Origin: an uncultured Celeribacter sp.
GTDB taxonomy: Bacteria; Pseudomonadota; Alphaproteobacteria; Rhodobacterales; Rhodobacteraceae
Assembly (NCBI RefSeq): GCF_963676475.1
Contig: NZ_OY781106.1
Span: 3,030,709 to 3,094,708 of the forward strand
Reading direction: 5' to 3'
Length of the DNA: 64,000 nucleotides
Position numbers and translations under genes: made by a program. Below are positions 17,210-25,558 of the stretch, in pieces; positions within the stretch are counted from its first letter, which is position 1, and each line of letters starts with the position of its first letter. Under the pieces are notes generated by a model. The model had not been told where the DNA came from. It searched no databases and saw only the letters and a program-made list of their open reading frames with translations.

Positions 17210-18192
17210 TATACTTTCCCGGTGTCGTTGTGGACAACTGTGGTGCCTGATGTGTCGATCCGAATGCGTTGCAGTTTCATGTCCTGAAAGGCATCCTCGA
17301 TCGCGTCACGTGCGCCCGGGGCGTGTAACAGAAGAAACCCCGCACCTCCAGCGCCAAGGAGTTTCCCGCCCGTGGCGCCCGCCGCCAGAGCCCGCTCATA
17401 GAGCGCATCAATATGCGGGTTCGACACATGAGGAGAGAGCCGCTTTTTGCGCTCCCAGCCTTCATGAAGATAGGCGCCGAGGTCATCGGGCTTGTCCGCG
17501 ATTTCATCCGTAAACACCCGTGCCTGATTGGCCATCTCTTTGAGGTTGGCGGTCAGTTGCTCATTGGAGGCTACGGTCTTTTTCTGGGTTTCCAGTTGCG
17601 CAGAGGCCGACCGCGTGCCGCCGACATACAAAAGCGTCAGGCTGTCCTCGAGACGCGCACGGGCGGCGGATTTCAGGAGGATCGGCGAAACATCCACGGT
17701 GCCATCGGGGTTGAACTCGATTTTCTTCAATCCCGGCACGGCACAGCCATATTGATCCTGTTTGCCGATGGGTTCGCGCAGGCGTTCGATTTCGACTTCG
17801 CAGGCGAGATCGGCGATCTCTATCTGTTCGCGAAACTGGCCCGTGAACTCATCGCAAATCTTGATCATGCCGCATGTGAACGCCGAGGAGGACGCAAGGC
17901 CGGTGCCGGCCGGAATGTCGGCGGCAGAGGCGAAATCCACGCCTTCGATGCCATACATGGAGAACACTTCCCGAATGATCGGGTGTTGGATGTCCTCGAT
18001 CGCGTCAACGGTTTCGGTCCGTGAATATTTGATCAGGCTGGTCGAGTCGTGAAAGCTTTTGTGCATCGAAAGGTATGAGTATTTGTCGATGGCCGTCGAC
18101 AGGACACAGCCCCCGTGCTCCTTGTAAAAATACTCGATGTCGGTTCCGCCGCCCAGAAAGCTAACGCGAAATGGAGTTCTGACGACGATCAC
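17209..18192 (-). CDS. hddA: D-glycero-alpha-D-manno-heptose 7-phosphate kinase
   Basis: A GHMP-superfamily kinase of 327 residues making heptose-1,7-bisphosphate from heptose-7-phosphate. The N-terminus VRTPFRVSFLGGGTDIEYFY and the ATP motif PAGTGLASSSAFTCG are characteristic of HddA (WcbL) proteins, and the C-terminal glycine-rich GATGGKLLGAGGAGFLL is present. It overlaps the upstream hddC-gmhB gene by 4 bp. HddA rather than the bifunctional HldE of the ADP route points to a GDP-heptose destined for capsule or O-glycan rather than for LPS core. Confidence 0.9.
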   Translation of the reverse strand: MIVVRTPFRVSFLGGGTDIEYFYKEHGGCVLSTAIDKYSYLSMHKSFHDSTSLIKYSRTETVDAIEDIQHPIIREVFSMYGIEGVDFASAADIPAGTGLASSSAFTCGMIKICDEFTGQFREQIEIADLACEVEIERLREPIGKQDQYGCAVPGLKKIEFNPDGTVDVSPILLKSAARARLEDSLTLLYVGGTRSASAQLETQKKTVASNEQLTANLKEMANQARVFTDEIADKPDDLGAYLHEGWERKKRLSPHVSNPHIDALYERALAAGATGGKLLGAGGAGFLLLHAPGARDAIEDAFQDMKLQRIRIDTSGTTVVHNDTGKV

Positions 18193-19553
18193 GGCGCATC
18201 ATCCTTTTTGATCAGGGCCCAAGCCTCGGAGACATCTTTCGCGACATGATCGGCAAGCGCAAGCAACGCGTCCGGTGTGTCGTGTTCGATGCCCTGCCCG
18301 GCGTTTCTGTGTACGAAGATTGTGCGACAACCGGCAGCGCGCCCCGCTTGCAGATCCGAAATCCTGTCGCCGATCATATAAGACCGCGTCAGGTCGATAT
18401 TGTAGTCCTCTGCGGCCTTCACCAACATGCCCGGGGCGGGTTTGCGGCAGGTACAGGGTCTCTTAAGCTCCGGCACTTCGCCCTCATGCCCGGCTTCGGG
18501 ATGATGCGGGCAATAGTACAAATCGTCCAGATAAGCGCCGCCCTCGCTCAGTTGGGCATCCATTTCGCACAGGACCAGTTCCAGGTCCTCGAAGGTGAAA
18601 AAGCCCTTGGCGATGTCCGGCTGATTTGTGATCCCGATCGACAGGAAATGCGAGCGGTTGATCTCGGCGATGGTTTGGGCGAGCTGTGGCAAAAGCTCGA
18701 ACTGCTCTGGTCTGTGCACGCCGTCGATTTCTTTGTTGATGACGCCGTCCCGATCCAGAAAGACGGCGCGTTGCCGATGGCGCATGGAGCGCGCCTGCAC
18801 GAGGCCTGAGCTCACTGCCTTTTCGGCTTTGACGATGCGATCCGGCGTGCCCACGTCCTTGATGTATTCAGCAGAGCGATAGGCATAAAGCTCGGCCCCG
18901 TTCCTGATGGCGTTGGGAAACACGTCCCGGCCCCAATCGAACAGCGCATCGCCTTCGGGGATGTGGTCGAACACATTGGGCGTCAGGTAATACAAGCCGG
19001 CGTTCACCAGATTGCGGGCTTGCAACGCGGCGGAATGCGGTTTGTTGAGAAAGGCATGGATGCGATGGGTGTCGCTGTCGGAGGCCACGAGATCGCTGTC
19101 GAACGGGTGGTCGTTGGGGTGCACAAAGAGGGTCCCGTCGCCGCCCCAGGCCTTGGCCTGAGACACGAATTTGACGAGATCAATGTCAAAGGCCACATCG
19201 CCGTAAAGCAGGACAAAGCCCGAACCGAGATGGTCGGCGGCGGCGCGCGTGGCGCGGGCTGTTCCGAGCGGGATGTCTTCGTGAACATAGTGAATTTGGG
19301 CGCCAAAACGCGCGCCGTTTTCAAAATGCCTTTCGATGACATCGCCCATATGGCCGGTCAGAAAGACCAGATCGGTGAAGCCCTGTGCAACGAGTTGCCG
19401 GACCGCTCTTTCCAAAAGTGGCGCCCCCATGAAATCGACCATGGGTTTGGGGCGGTCTTTCAATCCGAGGCGGGTTCCCTTGCCTCCCAGAAGGATGGCG
19501 ACAGGTGTCTGTTGAATGCTGGGGGCGGGCGTCATGGCGGGAAGGTCAGCCAT
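18189..19553 (-). CDS. hddC-gmhB: Fused heptose-1-phosphate guanylyltransferase / heptose-bisphosphate phosphatase
   Basis: A 454-residue two-domain enzyme. Residues about 15-250 are a nucleotidyltransferase (LGGKGTRLG at 22-30, LLYGDVAFDID near 116-125) similar to HddC. Residues about 262-450 are a HAD phosphatase like GmhB: DRDG nucleophile D267/D269, GITNQPDIAKG, a zinc loop with C348, H350, C367 and C369 (CPHHP and CTCRKP), and GDRISD at 395-400. Together they would remove the C7 phosphate and then attach GMP. The frame is continuous with no linker repeats. It sits between gmhA and hddA. GDP rather than another nucleotide is inferred from the hddA partner. Confidence 0.88.
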   Translation of the reverse strand: MADLPAMTPAPSIQQTPVAILLGGKGTRLGLKDRPKPMVDFMGAPLLERAVRQLVAQGFTDLVFLTGHMGDVIERHFENGARFGAQIHYVHEDIPLGTARATRAAADHLGSGFVLLYGDVAFDIDLVKFVSQAKAWGGDGTLFVHPNDHPFDSDLVASDSDTHRIHAFLNKPHSAALQARNLVNAGLYYLTPNVFDHIPEGDALFDWGRDVFPNAIRNGAELYAYRSAEYIKDVGTPDRIVKAEKAVSSGLVQARSMRHRQRAVFLDRDGVINKEIDGVHRPEQFELLPQLAQTIAEINRSHFLSIGITNQPDIAKGFFTFEDLELVLCEMDAQLSEGGAYLDDLYYCPHHPEAGHEGEVPELKRPCTCRKPAPGMLVKAAEDYNIDLTRSYMIGDRISDLQAGRAAGCRTIFVHRNAGQGIEHDTPDALLALADHVAKDVSEAWALIKKDDAP

Positions 19554-20189
19554 TTATTTGGCGTTCACACCATCGCGTTTTTGGCCAATCATCTGGACCA
19601 TGATATGCAAAAGGGCGGAATGTGCATCCTCGACGACGCCGTAATTGTTGACCGCGACATGAAGCGGAATTTCGGACATATCGTTCAGACGCCCGCCGTC
19701 AAAACCGGACAGGCCAATGGTTTTCGCACCAATTTTTTGAGCCTGTGCGACGGCGCGGATGATATTTTCCGAATTGCCGGAGGAGGACACCGCGATAAGG
19801 ATGTCTTCTGGGCGCATGCGCGCCTGAAGCTGAAACGAGAACACGTTTTCGAAGTGGAAATCATTGGCGATGGCGGTGTAAAGCGCCACGTTTTCCGTCA
19901 GCGAAATCGCACGGATCGGGGGATGCGCAACGTGATAGGTGCCCTTCACGAAATCGCAGACCAGATGGTCGCAAATTGCGGCAGATCCGCCATTCCCGGC
20001 AAGATAGAGTGTCCCGCCGGCGACGCTGCAGGCTTCGATGGCCTGAAGCGCTTGATCAAGCTTTGTGCCATTGACGGACGACAGGCCTTCAGAAAGAGAG
20101 TTCGCGTAATTTTTCGCGTATTCCGCGGCGCCGCCATTCGCAAGGGATACGTTGCGCCAGCGCGGATCATCTTTAAGGAGCCCTGTCAT
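19554..20189 (-). CDS. gmhA: Sedoheptulose-7-phosphate isomerase
   Basis: A SIS-domain protein of 211 residues that starts heptose synthesis by isomerising sedoheptulose-7-phosphate. Key segments are LAGNGGSAAICDHLVCDFVK and ILIAVSSSGNSENIIRAVAQ, which bind the phosphate. Its stop codon abuts the start of hddC-gmhB. About 215 bp with repeated hairpin-forming sequence lies upstream, so a promoter may be here despite the same-strand export genes further up. Confidence 0.9.
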   Translation of the reverse strand: MTGLLKDDPRWRNVSLANGGAAEYAKNYANSLSEGLSSVNGTKLDQALQAIEACSVAGGTLYLAGNGGSAAICDHLVCDFVKGTYHVAHPPIRAISLTENVALYTAIANDFHFENVFSFQLQARMRPEDILIAVSSSGNSENIIRAVAQAQKIGAKTIGLSGFDGGRLNDMSEIPLHVAVNNYGVVEDAHSALLHIMVQMIGQKRDGVNAK

Positions 20190-20272
20190 CGCTTCTCACA
20201 ATTTAAGATTGTATTACCACGCGAGCCTAGGAATGGGCCCATTTGATGTCAACTTGTTTCGAGGACAGGGAT

Positions 20273-20385
20273 AAAGCGTTTTTCAAAAAACTTGGGGCAC
20301 TCAATTTTTGAAAAACGCAGCAAGATCAATTCAGTGTCGCAACGTTTTTCGCTCAATCTGATTCAGATTAAACGAAAAACGCTTT
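20273..20385. repeat. Cluster of GCGTTTTTC / GAAAAACGC inverted elements
   Basis: Four copies of a short element occur between kpsM and gmhA: AAAGCGTTTTTC at 20273-20284, GAAAAACGC at 20310-20318, CGTTTTTCG at 20343-20351 and GAAAAACGCTTT at 20374-20385. The outer pair is a perfect 12-bp inverted repeat, and the last two flank an inner AATCTG-ATT-CAGATT palindrome. This could be operator sites, alternative RNA hairpins or a processing signal splitting the operon. Confidence 0.5.
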
Positions 20386-20404
20386 AGTGAGCAGTTGCGA
20401 GTTT

Positions 20405-21196
20405 TTAAAAGAGCTCATTCAGGATTTTACGATGATAGCGCCGCAAGAAGAATACGCCGGCCACGCACAGGATAAGCGACAGCCCAAACACAAAGCCCGG
20501 CGAGACGAATGCGGGGTTATAGGACGGATAAAAGGCGGCTCTCATGATGGATAAGACGTGGATCAAGGGGTTCCACCACAGGATGGATTGTGCCGTGGAG
20601 GGCAGGCCGTCAATCAGGTAGAAAATACCGGAAACGAGAAAGATCGGACGGTTTCCGATGGCCCAGATACGTTCCCAGATCGGAAAGATGGAAAACAGGA
20701 AGGCGTTCAGCATTCCGACCCCGAACGCCAATGCGCTGGCCATGAGAAAAGACAGCCCGGCCAAGGGCAAATCAAGGGTCAGGTCTATGTCTTCGATCCA
20801 CACGATAGCGCAGAGCAGGATGCAAAAAACCAGCAGTTGCGTCATCACATTGAGCAAGAGGCGGGCCAAAGCCGCATCGAAATATGTCACCCGGGGATAA
20901 TTGAGCAGTGGCTGGGAAAACCGGATGGATGTCGCGACTTTGCCGGAGACGTCCATATAGAGCATGAAGGGCATCAAACCCGTGAAATAAAACAGGGAAA
21001 ACGATGTGCCCAAGGGCGGCAGGTGCACGAAAAAGGAAAACACGATCGTCAAAAGGACGATGCCGCCGACGGGTTCGAGAACGGCCCAGATATAGCCGCC
21101 CGGATTGCGTCCGTAGCTGGTGATCATTTCCCGCAGCATCAGCGCGGAGATAACGCGAAAGGTGGTGAATTTTCCAAGATCGGATTTCAGTTGCAT
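20405..21196 (-). CDS. ABC-2 type polysaccharide export permease (KpsM-like)
   Basis: A 263-residue inner-membrane protein with about six hydrophobic segments. The N-terminal cytoplasmic start (RVISALMLREMITSYGRNPG) and YIWAVLEPVGGIVLL are typical of KpsM/BexB/CtrC permeases; FYLIDGLPSTAQSILWWNPL near the C-terminus is also conserved. It forms the membrane channel of the capsule exporter with the ATPase encoded 10 bp upstream. Confidence 0.9.
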   Translation of the reverse strand: MQLKSDLGKFTTFRVISALMLREMITSYGRNPGGYIWAVLEPVGGIVLLTIVFSFFVHLPPLGTSFSLFYFTGLMPFMLYMDVSGKVATSIRFSQPLLNYPRVTYFDAALARLLLNVMTQLLVFCILLCAIVWIEDIDLTLDLPLAGLSFLMASALAFGVGMLNAFLFSIFPIWERIWAIGNRPIFLVSGIFYLIDGLPSTAQSILWWNPLIHVLSIMRAAFYPSYNPAFVSPGFVFGLSLILCVAGVFFLRRYHRKILNELF

Positions 21197-21206
21197 GTGC
21201 TGCGCC

Positions 21207-21866
21207 TCACCCGGATTTCATATTGGCTTGATGCTGGGCCACGCCCTGTTCGACATCGTCGTAAAAGGTGAGCTGGCCTTTTTCGAGAATGGCGACATGA
21301 TCGCAATTGCGTCGAATGAAGGCGAGAGAGTGGGTGACGATGATCGCCGACTGGCCTTTCAGTTTCGTCTGGAAAACGGCGTCGCATTTGGCCCGAAATC
21401 TTTCGTCCCCCACGGAGGTGATCTCATCGACGAGGTAGATATCGAAAGGCACGCCCATGGAGACGCCAAAGGCCAATCGTGCCCGCATCCCGGAGGAGTA
21501 GGAATGCACCGGCATCCGGTAATAATTGCCCAACTCGACGAAATCCTCGACAAACTCGGAAAAGGCGTCCGTATCCATGCCGTAGACACGGGCCAGAAAC
21601 CGCGCATTCTGCGCGCCGGTCAGATGGGGGTGAAAACTGCCTGCAAATCCGATCGGCCAGGAGACGGCGCCCTCACGGATCACCTGTCCTTTGTCGGGGT
21701 CCTGCGTGCCCGCGATGATCTTGAGCAATGTCGATTTGCCCGCCCCATTGCGCCCCAGCAAACCAACACGCTTTTTCGCGGGAAACAGAAAATCGGTTTC
21801 GTGCAATACGGTTTTGGACGCCGCAGCGTTGGAGAACTGTTTCGCGACGCCTTTCAGGTAGATCAT
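21207..21866 (-). CDS. Polysaccharide export ABC ATPase (KpsT-like)
   Basis: A 219-residue ATPase, the same length as KpsT. Walker A is GLLGRNGAGKSTLLKI, the signature is in the MPVHSYSSGMRARLAFGVSM region (SSGM, normal for this family), and Walker B is FDIYLVDE. ATG 21866 overlaps the stop of the kpsE-like gene (ATGA), deciding the start. It powers export of a lipid-linked polysaccharide across the inner membrane. It has no C-terminal carbohydrate-binding extension, which fits the capsule rather than the O-antigen Wzt type. Confidence 0.9.
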   Translation of the reverse strand: MIYLKGVAKQFSNAAASKTVLHETDFLFPAKKRVGLLGRNGAGKSTLLKIIAGTQDPDKGQVIREGAVSWPIGFAGSFHPHLTGAQNARFLARVYGMDTDAFSEFVEDFVELGNYYRMPVHSYSSGMRARLAFGVSMGVPFDIYLVDEITSVGDERFRAKCDAVFQTKLKGQSAIIVTHSLAFIRRNCDHVAILEKGQLTFYDDVEQGVAQHQANMKSG

Positions 21867-23299
21867 CGCCGGTCTCTGAATGCATAGACGATCAGCGCGC
21901 CAAGGGCCCATATCAGAAAGCTCACGATGGCAACAACGGCGACCAATGTGCCCCGTTTCGGCTCTTTCGAGCTTTCTGCCAGCGTCGGCGGGATATGCAC
22001 GGCAAGATAGCGGCTCTGGCGTTGAGCCTCCGTCAGGGCGCTGTCATAGGCCGCCATGGCCGACAAATAGGCCTGTGTGGCGAATTCCGTGTCGACCATG
22101 AGGCTTTCATATTGCCCGATCGTATCGGTCAACCCGTCGCTGGAGCGGCCTGTCAGTTGCGATCTTTCATCTTCAATGCGGGCCTTGATGGCATCAATGC
22201 GTCGTTGTGAGGCTTCGATACGTGGGTTGGATCCGGCGCTCGAGGCTCCCGACAACAAATCCTGTTCGATCAGAGCAGAGGCCAGCTCGACCTCCAGCGC
22301 GTTGATGACACCCATCTGACCTTCGATGTCGACATCGGGGTTCACCATATTGTTTTCCGTGCGGAACTCGCTCATCGCGACTCTGGATGCGCGGAGCCTT
22401 TCGACGGAAATATCAAGCTCCTTGCGCGCCAGGCTGATCCGGTCTTCCGTGGCGACGGCGTTCAGCTCGTTCACCAACCGGCTGCTTTCCTCCAAAATCG
22501 ACTGCATCACGACCTGAGCGTCTTTCGGGTCGAAGCTGCGCAGCTTCAGTGTCATGATGCTTTCTGCGGAGGAATAGGACGGTTCCAGAATCCTGTTCCA
22601 GTATTTCACATAGTCCTCGATGGTCGCATCGGGAGCGACCGTGAAAAACGGGTCGTCGGCGTGGTGACGGGAAAACAGCTCTTTGAGATCCAGTTTCTCG
22701 TCGAGAATGGTGAACATTTGCTGGGACCGCACGTAGTCGTACAGAATGTCCAGATCTTTTGTCGGCCCGGAAGAGAAATTCGAAATGCCGCCGAGCAAAT
22801 CGACCGCAGTGGTGCCTTCCTCCTTGCGTACGGAAAAAGAGGCCGTCGAGACGAACTGATCTTTCGCCACGAAATACATGTAAATCCCCGTGATCGCCGT
22901 CGGAATGATCACACAGATCGCAAAAGAGACAACCAAGAGCGCGTGGCGGAGTTTAAAACTCGCTTTTGGCACATGAACGGACATGGGGGGATTTTCGGGC
23001 TGCGGCTTTTGATTTGCGTTCCCGGCAGTCTTTGCAGGTTGCGGTTTGTCGGGGGCGGGTGCTGGTTTGTTCGGTTGAGCGGCCGGAGCCGGTTTGTTGG
23101 CTTGCGCAGCCGCGGGCTTATTCTGCTGCGCTGGCGCTGCGGGCGCAGGTTTATTGGGCTGCGCTGCTTTGGCATTCTGATTTTGAGCCGGCGCGGGGCG
23201 CTGATCCGCAGGGGCCTGCGGCTTTGCGGGGCCGGGCTTTGGGGCGTTGCCCTGAGGGTTAGGGCCGTCTGATGTCTTGTTGTTGTCTTGCTCAGGCAT
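21863..23299 (-). CDS. Capsule export inner-membrane protein (KpsE/BexC/CtrB family) with Pro-rich N-terminus
   Basis: A 478-residue polysaccharide co-polymerase-type protein. About 106 N-terminal residues are low complexity, rich in Pro, Ala, Gln, Asn and Lys, with repeated NKPAPA units. A transmembrane helix follows (about 120-142), then a periplasmic coiled-coil domain with LDILYDYVRSQQMFTILDE and LRSFDPKDAQVVMQSILEES, and a second helix (about 450-472) before a short RDRR tail. It links the ABC exporter to an outer-membrane channel. Family members usually have a short N-terminal tail, so the Pro-rich extension is unusual. Confidence 0.87.
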   Translation of the reverse strand: MPEQDNNKTSDGPNPQGNAPKPGPAKPQAPADQRPAPAQNQNAKAAQPNKPAPAAPAQQNKPAAAQANKPAPAAQPNKPAPAPDKPQPAKTAGNANQKPQPENPPMSVHVPKASFKLRHALLVVSFAICVIIPTAITGIYMYFVAKDQFVSTASFSVRKEEGTTAVDLLGGISNFSSGPTKDLDILYDYVRSQQMFTILDEKLDLKELFSRHHADDPFFTVAPDATIEDYVKYWNRILEPSYSSAESIMTLKLRSFDPKDAQVVMQSILEESSRLVNELNAVATEDRISLARKELDISVERLRASRVAMSEFRTENNMVNPDVDIEGQMGVINALEVELASALIEQDLLSGASSAGSNPRIEASQRRIDAIKARIEDERSQLTGRSSDGLTDTIGQYESLMVDTEFATQAYLSAMAAYDSALTEAQRQSRYLAVHIPPTLAESSKEPKRGTLVAVVAIVSFLIWALGALIVYAFRDRR

Positions 23300-23363
23300 G
23301 AGGCGCCCCTACTTTAACGCGTGCTCTTAATTTACGTCAGGCTAGTACCTTGCACATAAGGGT

Positions 23364-24500
23364 TCAATCCTCAGACACATGAGGCATAAGGCGCCCAAAG
23401 GTAACCTCGCGTGCCTGCGGTGCCCAGGCCTCATAGGAAAAGTTGCCTTGCCAGGCCTGTCTGATTTTTGCATTCCACATCTCTTTATCGCTCAGATAGG
23501 CGAGCGTCACGCGCGCAACAGCCTCCGCGTCCGCCTTGGCATCTTGCAGGCTGAGCGTGGCGGCCAGAGGATGTCTGTCCAAAATCTCACCCATCCCCAC
23601 GATACGTGGCGTAGCAATGGGCAGACCCGCTTCCATGGCTTCCAGCGCGGCAATCGGTTGCCCTTCGTAATGCGAGGTCAACACGAAACAGGCCCCGCGG
23701 GCCAGGGCTTCGGCGATGTCTTGTGTTGGTCCGTGGAAATCGAGCCGTTCCATGGCGCCACGGTCCAAGCGGGCCGTGAAGGCTGCTGCAAGGTCCGGGG
23801 CCTGTGTGCCTGCGCCCCACAGATCCATCGTGAATGCAGCGGGCAGATGTTTGAAAATCTCACGCGCCCAAAGCAGGTTTTTCTGGGGCGAATGGCGCGA
23901 TGTCATCACGATGTTCGGCATGTCTGCGCGGGCGGGCTTTGGTTGAATGCGGGAACAATTTCCCAAGACCACGCCCTCAGCGGCACATCTTGTGGCGCGC
24001 GACCAGGCACGCATCTGTCCGCCGGTGAGGAAAATAGGGATCACCCTGTGGCCGCCGGAGGACAGGAAGCGCTCCAGCCAGACGGCAATCTTTCTGCTGC
24101 GCCTTGAGCGACCTCTGGTAAAGGGCAGACCGTGATAGGTGACGGCATAAGTCACGCAATCGGGGAGAAACGACACGCGTACCAGAACGCGCAGATATAG
24201 TACCGCCATGCGCGAATGTGCCCAGACCAGATCGAAATCGCCTTGCCGGATCAGGCGGCGTATTTTCAAAACGGCGGACAGACCTCGAAGCGGGTTCAGC
24301 GAGGTTTTCAAGCCACGAATGACCTTCCACTGGATCCCGCTGCGATCCTGCAGAAAGCTGTAGCCGCCCTCATCCAGATCGGTACACACCGTCAGCATAG
24401 CCTCTTCGCAAAGCGCCTCGGTCAGGAACTCGAGATGCCGCGGCACGCCAGATCGCTCGCCGCTGCCGCCGATCAGCAGGATATGGGCTTTGCGCTGCAT
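23364..24500 (-). CDS. Glycosyltransferase family 4
   Basis: A 378-residue GT-B transferase: LLIGGSGERSGVPRHLEFLT at the N-terminus and the donor-binding LTSHYEGQPIAALEAMEAGL (E-x7-E) near residue 290. Its start directly follows the stop of the GT2 gene. It is the second gene of the minus-strand run leading into the capsule exporter genes, with 64 bp before kpsE. Substrate unknown. Confidence 0.85.
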   Translation of the reverse strand: MQRKAHILLIGGSGERSGVPRHLEFLTEALCEEAMLTVCTDLDEGGYSFLQDRSGIQWKVIRGLKTSLNPLRGLSAVLKIRRLIRQGDFDLVWAHSRMAVLYLRVLVRVSFLPDCVTYAVTYHGLPFTRGRSRRSRKIAVWLERFLSSGGHRVIPIFLTGGQMRAWSRATRCAAEGVVLGNCSRIQPKPARADMPNIVMTSRHSPQKNLLWAREIFKHLPAAFTMDLWGAGTQAPDLAAAFTARLDRGAMERLDFHGPTQDIAEALARGACFVLTSHYEGQPIAALEAMEAGLPIATPRIVGMGEILDRHPLAATLSLQDAKADAEAVARVTLAYLSDKEMWNAKIRQAWQGNFSYEAWAPQAREVTFGRLMPHVSED

Positions 24501-25466
24501 CTAGATTTTTCCCAGTAAGGCCGCGATGAGCAAGGACAGATGGGCCGCCGCGCTTTGCCTGTGTGCGCCCGATTTCATCAGCCTGTAGAGGCGAAGCAAA
24601 GGATTTTTTTGCGCCCGTGCGCTGACAAAAGCCTCCAGGATACGTTGGTTTTCCGGGGTCAGGATGTGCCGCGCCGGTTCGAGGGCGGCCAATTGCAACG
24701 ACATGTTGCGGGAAAAATCTCCCATCAACGCCCGCCACTTGCGTCGGATCAGGGCGACGATGCTTTGGGTTTCCCCGATGAGATTTCCACCGTGTTGGCG
24801 GTATAAAACCACAGGTTCCGCGTCGATCGTGACCGCGCTGCCCACACCTGTCAGAATTTGATAAATCCACCAGTCATGGGCAAACACGCGGCGTGCGTCT
24901 TTGGCCAGGGGTTTCAGAATATTGAGAGCGGCCCGGTTGAAAACGATCGTGTTGCCGGGTGCGACGTTTTCAACGAGGGCATTGGCAAAGGACGGACCGC
25001 GCGAGGTCGAGATCTGTGTGGGCCATGTCTTGTTCGTTCTCGGGTCCCAAAGCAACCGCGAGGCGGCATAAAGCGCGGGTTGGTCATGTGGGGTCCGGCG
25101 CAATGCCTCGACCGCACGGGACAGCTTTTGAGGCAACCAGACATCGTCCTGATCGCTGAGCGCCACCCATTCCACCTCCTCGGGCACATCGGCGAGGGCG
25201 GACAGAAAATTGTCGGCAAACCCATAGCTTTTGCGCGACGTGACGATGAGACCGTTTTGAAACCCTTGGCGCGCGCTTTCGATTTTTGCCAAAGCGCCAT
25301 CGTCAGGCCCGTCATTCGAGACGACCAGTATCCAATCCCGAACGGTTTGCGCCAGAAAGCTATCAATCTGTTCGCCGATGTGGGGGGTACCGGCGTGGAG
25401 TGCCAGAACGATTGCGCCACCGCTTGCCATATCTTTGTCAGTCTTTGGCATCGTGTCTGGCGTCAT
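24501..25466 (-). CDS. Glycosyltransferase family 2
   Basis: A GT-A fold transferase of 321 residues. IVLALHAGTPHIGEQIDSFL opens the fold, VSNDGPDDGAL gives the nucleotide-binding acidic loop and VALSDQDDVWLPQKL contains the DXD-equivalent. The C-terminal quarter is helical and basic. It is the first gene of the minus-strand polysaccharide run, divergent from the transferase at 25559. No strong ribosome-binding site precedes the ATG; internal ATGs at codons 6 and 13 are possible starts. Confidence 0.85.
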   Translation of the reverse strand: MTPDTMPKTDKDMASGGAIVLALHAGTPHIGEQIDSFLAQTVRDWILVVSNDGPDDGALAKIESARQGFQNGLIVTSRKSYGFADNFLSALADVPEEVEWVALSDQDDVWLPQKLSRAVEALRRTPHDQPALYAASRLLWDPRTNKTWPTQISTSRGPSFANALVENVAPGNTIVFNRAALNILKPLAKDARRVFAHDWWIYQILTGVGSAVTIDAEPVVLYRQHGGNLIGETQSIVALIRRKWRALMGDFSRNMSLQLAALEPARHILTPENQRILEAFVSARAQKNPLLRLYRLMKSGAHRQSAAAHLSLLIAALLGKI

Positions 25467-25558
25467 GGCTCGCTGTGAAACAGTTGCTTTCCACCTGACA
25501 GTCCGGCAAACACCAAAAGCGCCAAGCTGTTGTGCAGATGCAAACCCGGAGAAAGTGA

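Noticed and set aside
18189..19553. Possibility that hddC-gmhB is two genes merged by a sequencing error
   Set aside because: The frame is continuous, both domains are complete, and no internal ribosome-binding site or start is needed around residues 250-262.
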